Below are positions 11,129-14,823 of a DNA stretch of 14,823 nt, piece by piece. The position numbers and the translations under genes were made by a program. The notes under the pieces were generated by a model. That model had not been told where the DNA came from. It saw only the letters and a program-made list of their open reading frames with translations, and searched no databases. The DNA lies in the NCBI GenBank assembly GCA_964638875.1, contig CAZXBL010000025.1:1-14823 (forward strand), given 5' to 3'. Source of the stretch: JALRHH01 sp964638875. Lineage in GTDB: Bacteria; Patescibacteriota; Saccharimonadia; Saccharimonadales; JALRHH01. Position 1 is the stretch's first letter. Every line of letters begins with the position of its first letter.

Positions 11129-11659
11129 ATGGAGAGATCGCCTTTTTATAAACCCCCGGAACACATCACAGAACAGCAAGCTGAAATGTTTCTGACGACC
11201 GCACGTGCATTGATGCCAGCACGTGAACCATCCATCCTTTCCTTTGAAGACGTTGATTTACCCGAAGAGCTTGTGTTTTACTCCTTTTCAAAGTATGTCG
11301 TCAATGGAAGTATGGTGACAATTACCGAAACCGACATTGAATCAGAAGATGGTTGCTGTCTAGCAGTGAATGTTAGCACTCGGCTAGGGGTAGCAGGTAT
11401 TGAAGAGAAGTACTATGAGTTTTACCCTGCAACCGGATTTTCAATGTATAGATTCAACTTTAAGCCAGCTAACCGCCATCTGCAGTATGAGGGACTGAGT
11501 GAGGAAGAATCTGAGGCAATATCTGAGAAGAATCTAAAGATTCGACAACGATTCCTATTACAAGAGGTGCTTTCAGGTATCCACGATTTTACGCCAGAAA
11601 GACTTGATGAAGTACTTGAGGTGCTGTCCAGGTGCTCCATATCGAACCGTATCCAGTAA
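11129..11659 (+). CDS. Hypothetical protein, 176 aa
   Basis: No family is recognised. The protein is acidic, with strand-like central segments (ELVFYSFSKYVVNGSMVTITETDIE, residues 47-71; CCLAVNVSTRL, 76-86; IEEKYYEFYPATGFSMYRF, 91-109) and a helical C-terminal half (EEESEAISEKNLKIRQRFLLQEVLSGI, 125-151; TPERLDEVLEVLSR, 155-168). No signal peptide or membrane helix is seen. The start is the ATG 6 nt after a -10 box; there is no Shine-Dalgarno, consistent with a leaderless mRNA. It stands alone between the rplL terminator and a 138-nt gap. Confidence 0.75.
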   Translation: MERSPFYKPPEHITEQQAEMFLTTARALMPAREPSILSFEDVDLPEELVFYSFSKYVVNGSMVTITETDIESEDGCCLAVNVSTRLGVAGIEEKYYEFYPATGFSMYRFNFKPANRHLQYEGLSEEESEAISEKNLKIRQRFLLQEVLSGIHDFTPERLDEVLEVLSRCSISNRIQ

Positions 11660-11680
11660 CCAATCTCTTACTCTATTAGA

Positions 11681-11689
11681 TTATCCACA
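11681..11689 (+). promoter_or_regulatory. Perfect DnaA-box sequence
   Basis: TTATCCACA matches the E. coli high-affinity DnaA box at all nine positions. Only one copy is seen here, so this is not an origin; it could be a regulatory site or chance. Confidence 0.4.
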
Positions 11690-11763
11690 GGTTCATGGTA
11701 TTTACTTTGACTTCTTACCGCCCACATGGTACGGTAAAGCCAGTATTGTGCCCTGAGAGCGGC

Positions 11764-11769
11764 TATACT
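11764..11769 (+). promoter_or_regulatory. -10 box for the 11798 gene
   Basis: TATACT lies 28 nt before the ATG at 11798. No good -35 is at 16-18 nt. An inverted repeat TTACCG/CGGTAA (11715-11720, 11732-11737) lies upstream and could be an operator. Confidence 0.45.
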
Positions 11770-11797
11770 GGAGTAAAACAAAGCGAGAAACCTCACT

Positions 11798-12307
11798 ATG
11801 GCAGATGTACCAGAAAAACAAATCAAAAGACTTCGCAGCCTGATTCAGGAAGCTGAAACAAGCCTAGCAGCGGCTAAGGAATTACTCGTTAGCCTCGTAG
11901 GTGAAGATTCAGTGGTTACCGCGGCCATGCATGAAGATGCAAGTGGCAAGATTATCGAGGGTGTCTTCGATGGTCAAGCAATGGTGGGATCAGACGGCAA
12001 GAGTTATCCGGTACCTGCAAATTACGCCAGTAAATCAAAGCTCGTCCAGGGTGACATTCTTAAGCTAACTATCGCCGACGACGGCGCATTTATGTACAAG
12101 CAAATCGGTCCAATCCCACGTAAGCAAGTGGTGGGCGTGTTGATTCAAGAAAACGGTCATTATTATGTGGACGTTAATGGTCGTAAGCTACGCGTGCTAC
12201 TTGCCAGTGTAACTTACTTTAAGGCAAAGCCTGGTGACCAGGTTAGCGTCAACATCCCCGAAGACGACGCGCACACCGAGTGGGCAGCACTCGAAGCAGC
12301 TCTATAG
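11798..12307 (+). CDS. Hypothetical protein with N-terminal coiled coil, 169 aa
   Basis: No named family is recognised. Residues 3-34 form an amphipathic helix suited to a coiled coil (QIKRLRSLIQEAETSLAAAKELL). The rest looks like a compact beta-rich domain: a GKIIEGVFDGQAMVGSDGKSYPV stretch (51-73), LVQGDILKLTIADDG (83-97), a GPIPRKQVVGVLIQENGHYYVDVNGRKLRVLLASV segment (104-138), and FKAKPGDQVSVNIP (141-154). The repeated QGD/PGD turns before strands resemble OB- or TRAM-like beta barrels, so RNA or DNA binding is possible but unproven. No signal peptide is seen. The gene has its own -10 and terminator and so seems monocistronic. The Shine-Dalgarno is weak. Confidence 0.8.
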   Translation: MADVPEKQIKRLRSLIQEAETSLAAAKELLVSLVGEDSVVTAAMHEDASGKIIEGVFDGQAMVGSDGKSYPVPANYASKSKLVQGDILKLTIADDGAFMYKQIGPIPRKQVVGVLIQENGHYYVDVNGRKLRVLLASVTYFKAKPGDQVSVNIPEDDAHTEWAALEAAL

Positions 12308-12312
12308 AAATC

Positions 12313-12336
12313 AAAGGCCCCAACAGGGGGCTTTTT
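12313..12336 (+). terminator. Rho-independent terminator of the 11798 gene
   Basis: GCCCC (12317-12321) pairs with GGGGC (12327-12331) around AACAG, extended by AAA/TTT past a bulged G, and followed by a T-tract (12332-12336). Confidence 0.85.
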
Positions 12337-12344
12337 CATTCATC

Positions 12345-12355
12345 TGATATACAAT
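12345..12355 (+). promoter_or_regulatory. Extended -10 promoter for the CDP-alcohol phosphatidyltransferase gene
   Basis: TG-A-TATACA-AT: an extended -10 (or TACAAT, 12350-12355) ending 7 nt before the ATG at 12363. No -35 and no Shine-Dalgarno, so probably a leaderless mRNA. Confidence 0.55.
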
Positions 12356-12362
12356 AGTTCGT

Positions 12363-12914
12363 ATGAAGATAACAAAAAGTGATGTCTTTAGTCCTGCAAA
12401 CGCTGTTAGTTTGATTGGCTTGTCTCTAACAATTTACGGCTCTTTCCATATTAAGACGCTTGCAGGCGTGCTAATACTAGGGCTTGGTCGATTTATCGAC
12501 ATATTTGACGGCAAAATCGCCCGCGCTACCCATGTCAGCCGTTTCGGTGCAGGTGTAGATGCTACTTGTGATAAGAGTGGCATCGCTTTTTTGGTACCAG
12601 CAATATGGATTGCCCAGATTGCACCGTACTGGTTATTGGTTTACATCTTGGTACAAAATCTTTTGAATGTATTTTTCAGTGTGTGGGCGTCAGCCCGCAA
12701 GGCAAAACCTACTTCATCCTCTTATGGAAAGCACGCTATGTTTATGCAGAACATCAGCCTTGGATTTTACGCGTTAGGTAACACATTAAATATTAGGGCA
12801 TTTACAATACTGGGACTCATCATAGGACTAGCCAGCATTTGGTGGGCAGCCCAGGCAACTTATGGCTACTTCAAACTTGTCCCAGAGAAGCCCGAACGAG
12901 CAAACAAATCGTAG
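12363..12914 (+). CDS. CDP-alcohol phosphatidyltransferase family membrane protein
   Basis: These membrane enzymes transfer a phosphatidyl group from CDP-diacylglycerol (or a related CDP-alcohol) to an alcohol acceptor, as in phosphatidylglycerol-phosphate or phosphatidylinositol-phosphate synthesis. The 183-aa protein carries the family signature: Asp46-x2-Asp49-Gly50-x2-Ala53-Arg54, then Gly62-x3-Asp66-x3-Asp70. The four Asp bind two metal ions and the last is the catalytic base. The usual spacing between AR and G is eight residues; here it is seven. Several hydrophobic stretches (about 14-42, 74-106, 132-166) fit a multi-span membrane protein. The acceptor cannot be predicted. The gene is monocistronic in appearance, with a leaderless-type start, 48 nt before dnaX. 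Confidence 0.88.
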   Translation: MKITKSDVFSPANAVSLIGLSLTIYGSFHIKTLAGVLILGLGRFIDIFDGKIARATHVSRFGAGVDATCDKSGIAFLVPAIWIAQIAPYWLLVYILVQNLLNVFFSVWASARKAKPTSSSYGKHAMFMQNISLGFYALGNTLNIRAFTILGLIIGLASIWWAAQATYGYFKLVPEKPERANKS

Positions 12915-12950
12915 GACTTTATTACTACAGACTGCTGCAGTGTAAGGTCG

Positions 12951-12956
12951 TATAAT
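12951..12956 (+). promoter_or_regulatory. -10 box for dnaX (leaderless)
   Basis: Perfect TATAAT ending 8 nt before the ATG at 12965. No Shine-Dalgarno lies between, and no clear -35 is seen. Confidence 0.6.
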
Positions 12957-12964
12957 AGTGTCAA

Positions 12965-14467
12965 ATGGGGAAGGCTCTATACAGAAAGTACCGTTCAAAG
13001 TCTCTGGACGAGATTATTGGGCAAGAACACATAACCGATACACTTCGGAATGCCTTAAAAGCAGGTAATCTTAGCCACGCCTATCTGTTCACTGGCCCCC
13101 GTGGTACCGGAAAAACCAGCATCGCCCGTATTTTGGCGCATGAAATCAATCAGTTACCGTACGAAGAAGAGGCAAATCACCTCGATATTATTGAAATTGA
13201 CGCTGCAAGTAACCGCCGCATTGATGAGATTCGTGAACTGCGTGAACGCGTCCACACCGCACCTACCAGCGCCAAATATAAGGTCTACATTATCGATGAG
13301 GTACACATGTTGACTAAAGAAGCTTTTAACGCGCTTCTAAAGACTCTGGAAGAGCCACCAGAACACGCTGTCTTCATCCTAGCCACGACAGAAGCGCACA
13401 AGCTACCGGAAACCATAGTCAGCCGTACTCAGCGCTTTACATTTAAGCCCGTTGAACACGATAAGGTAGTGGCACACCTCAAGCATATCGCTAAAAAAGA
13501 AGGTTTTTCCGTTGACGACAAAGGGCTGAATCTTCTGGCATCCCACGGTGGCGGTAGTTTCCGTGACAGTATCAGTATGCTGGACCAGGCACGTGGGCAC
13601 GGTGATAAAGTAACTCTTAGCGACGTGCAGTCATTATTAGGCCTCGCGCCTGATGAACTTCTCACTTCATTGCTTGATACTCTGCAACGGGGAACGGCAG
13701 CAGATATTGTCGAACACCTGTCTGCGATCAAAAACCAAGGCTACCACGCTGGGCAAATTGCTAAGCAACTGTCAGCACGCATCAGACAAGGAATTCTATC
13801 GGGCGAAAGCATTTTGCCCCATCACCAAGCAGTTGCGTTACTTGAGAAGCTGTTGAATGTACCCGCTGCCCATGATCAGTTGGCAAGCCTGGAATTAGCG
13901 CTCATCGAAAATGTTTTAAGTAACACCCCTGAACAGCTCGCAACCGTTGAAAGTAGCTCTCCGGTGCCTAGTAAGAACATTGTGGAACCCCGTATCCAGG
14001 ACGTAACTCCGCCCGAAGCAGCTCCTACACCCCTCGTGGAGGTCGAGGAAGAGGACCAGACACCAGAAATAGCGCAAGTAATCGAAGAGTCCACACAAGA
14101 TGCGCCAGAACAGTTCGATGTAGAAACTTGGAACAAAGCACTAACAATCATTAAGCAAACCCACAACACCCTGTATAGCATGGCCAGAATGGCCAACCCA
14201 ACTATAGATGGGGATGAATTGACGTTGACCTTTGGCTTTGCTTTTCATCAAAAACGATTAAACGAAACAAAAAATAAACAAGTCATTACTGACATTGTCC
14301 AGAAAGTATCCGGTAAACCAATCACGATTACGTGTGCGATCGGTAAAGTAACCAGCTCGCCTAAAGCACTCACCGTTGAACCACCCGTCGCAGCTACAAC
14401 TAGCAGTAATGATACGGTTTCAACCATAAGCAATATCTTCGGTGGCGCCGAAGTGCTAGAATCTTAA
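12965..14467 (+). CDS. dnaX: DNA polymerase III subunit gamma/tau
   Basis: DnaX is the ATPase of the clamp loader that places the sliding clamp on DNA at the replication fork. The 500-aa protein has LYRKYRSKSLDEIIGQEH (5-22), Walker A GPRGTGKT (44-51, Lys50), IEIDAASNRRIDEIRELRE (76-94), Walker B with Asp111-Glu112 in VYIIDEVHML, the LLKTLEEPPEH block (124-134), sensor 1 ATTEAHKLPETIVSRTQRF (140-158) with the arginine finger, and sensor 2 GGSFRDSISMLDQ (196-208). The four-cysteine zinc module that normally lies between Walker A and the IDAASN block is missing. A Pro/Glu-rich linker (about 335-385) leads to a C-terminal domain of about 115 residues. dnaB starts 5 nt after the stop. Confidence 0.97.
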   Translation: MGKALYRKYRSKSLDEIIGQEHITDTLRNALKAGNLSHAYLFTGPRGTGKTSIARILAHEINQLPYEEEANHLDIIEIDAASNRRIDEIRELRERVHTAPTSAKYKVYIIDEVHMLTKEAFNALLKTLEEPPEHAVFILATTEAHKLPETIVSRTQRFTFKPVEHDKVVAHLKHIAKKEGFSVDDKGLNLLASHGGGSFRDSISMLDQARGHGDKVTLSDVQSLLGLAPDELLTSLLDTLQRGTAADIVEHLSAIKNQGYHAGQIAKQLSARIRQGILSGESILPHHQAVALLEKLLNVPAAHDQLASLELALIENVLSNTPEQLATVESSSPVPSKNIVEPRIQDVTPPEAAPTPLVEVEEEDQTPEIAQVIEESTQDAPEQFDVETWNKALTIIKQTHNTLYSMARMANPTIDGDELTLTFGFAFHQKRLNETKNKQVITDIVQKVSGKPITITCAIGKVTSSPKALTVEPPVAATTSSNDTVSTISNIFGGAEVLES

Positions 14468-14472
14468 CTAAT

Positions 14473-14823
14473 ATGAACGGGGAATCAACCAAATTACCAG
14501 AGGGTGCAAGAATACCTCCTCAGAACAGGGATGCGGAAGCCAGTTTACTTGGCGCTATCCTAATTGACACTGACGCGATTGTTAAAATCGCAGATATGGT
14601 GCGGGCAGACGACTTTTACGAGGAAAAACACCAACGTATCTACGAAGCAATTATTCATTTATATGAGCGCCATAGCCCGATCGATGTTTTAACACTTTCC
14701 GACCAGCTAAAAGGGACTGGATTTCTCGATATGGTCGGCGGTGCCGCTTATTTGACGGAATTGACTAACTTTGTGCCGACCGCTACGCACGTGGAACAAA
14801 ACGCAGAAAAAGTATCCCAAAAG
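14473..14823 (+). CDS. dnaB: Replicative DNA helicase DnaB (partial, N-terminal 117 codons)
   Basis: DnaB is the hexameric 5'-3' helicase that unwinds DNA ahead of the replisome. Only the N-terminal domain lies in the window: PPQNRDAEASLLGAILID (residues 15-32), DDFYEEKHQRIYEAI (43-57), LYERHSPIDVLTLSDQL (60-76) and GGAAYLTELTNFVPTATHVEQNA (87-109), all characteristic of the DnaB N-terminal collar. The ATPase domain, and any intein inside it, lies outside. The start is 5 nt after the dnaX stop and has no obvious Shine-Dalgarno, so coupling with dnaX is likely; a TAGAAT at 14457-14462 could provide an extra promoter but this is weak. Confidence 0.96.
   Translation, partial: MNGESTKLPEGARIPPQNRDAEASLLGAILIDTDAIVKIADMVRADDFYEEKHQRIYEAIIHLYERHSPIDVLTLSDQLKGTGFLDMVGGAAYLTELTNFVPTATHVEQNAEKVSQK

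Noticed and set aside
13429..14196. Antisense ORFs over dnaX
   Set aside because: They are Ser/Cys-rich shadows of the dnaX frame without start signals.
14250..14290. Programmed frameshift site in dnaX (short A-runs near the 3' end)
   Set aside because: The A-runs lie close to the C terminus, without a clear slippery heptamer plus stem-loop, so a shortened gamma form is not supported.
1..14823. Mobile elements, CRISPR arrays, tRNA or rRNA genes
   Set aside because: No transposase, integrase, spaced direct-repeat array, tRNA T-arm signature or rRNA-like stretch was found in any intergenic region on either strand.

Overview
The window reads as the chromosome of a small-genome bacterium with the standard genetic code (TGA ends two of the genes), moderate GC and short intergenic gaps. 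The mix of a ThyA-based thymidylate cluster, a degenerate thymidylate kinase/ThyX-like fusion, a zinc-less DnaX, an L10 leader and several lineage-type hypothetical proteins suggests the Candidate Phyla Radiation, most likely Saccharibacteria (TM7). That placement comes from recognising protein styles, not from a marker-gene tree. No rRNA, tRNA, CRISPR array, transposase or phage gene was seen.

Layout. 1-558 (minus) is the 5' part of an HD-domain nucleotidase-like gene. 640-1891 holds a tiny acidic ORF overlapping a GT4 glycosyltransferase, which converges on thyA (1881-2702, minus) with overlapping stop codons. 2753-7870 is a same-strand run: an APH-fold phosphotransferase, an RfaE/TagD-like nucleotidyltransferase, a HIT hydrolase, a two-part protein ending in a cytidine/dCMP-type deaminase domain, a DHFR-family reductase, and a TMK/ThyX-like fusion whose catalytic signatures are lost. 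ThyA, deaminase, DHFR and the TMK-like protein point to dTMP supply. 7919-8452 is a minus-strand orphan. 8453-8827 is a non-coding control region: two back-to-back near-consensus promoters, a 12-bp perfect terminator on the left, and on the right a structured leader that ends in a 10-bp terminator just before two orphan genes (8828-9172, 9266-9790). 9765-11112 is the rplJ-rplL transcription unit with its own promoter, an L10 leader with attenuator, and a second structured RNA between the two genes. 11129-12914 holds two orphans and a CDP-alcohol phosphatidyltransferase. The window closes with dnaX and the start of dnaB.

Two things stand out. First, the 8632-8830 leader has the logic of a classical transcription attenuator: a leaderless 29-codon ORF beginning 6 nt after a -10 box, segments that can pair 1:2, 2:3 or 3:4, and a terminator immediately before the ribosome binding site of an unknown gene. 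Second, several genes here (2753, 11129, 12363, 12965, probably thyA and the HD gene) have a -10 box ending 6-9 nt before the start codon and no Shine-Dalgarno, which indicates leaderless mRNAs alongside Shine-Dalgarno-led genes (rplJ, rplL, 3794, 8828, 9266). All RNA foldings were found by eye; no folding or database search was run.
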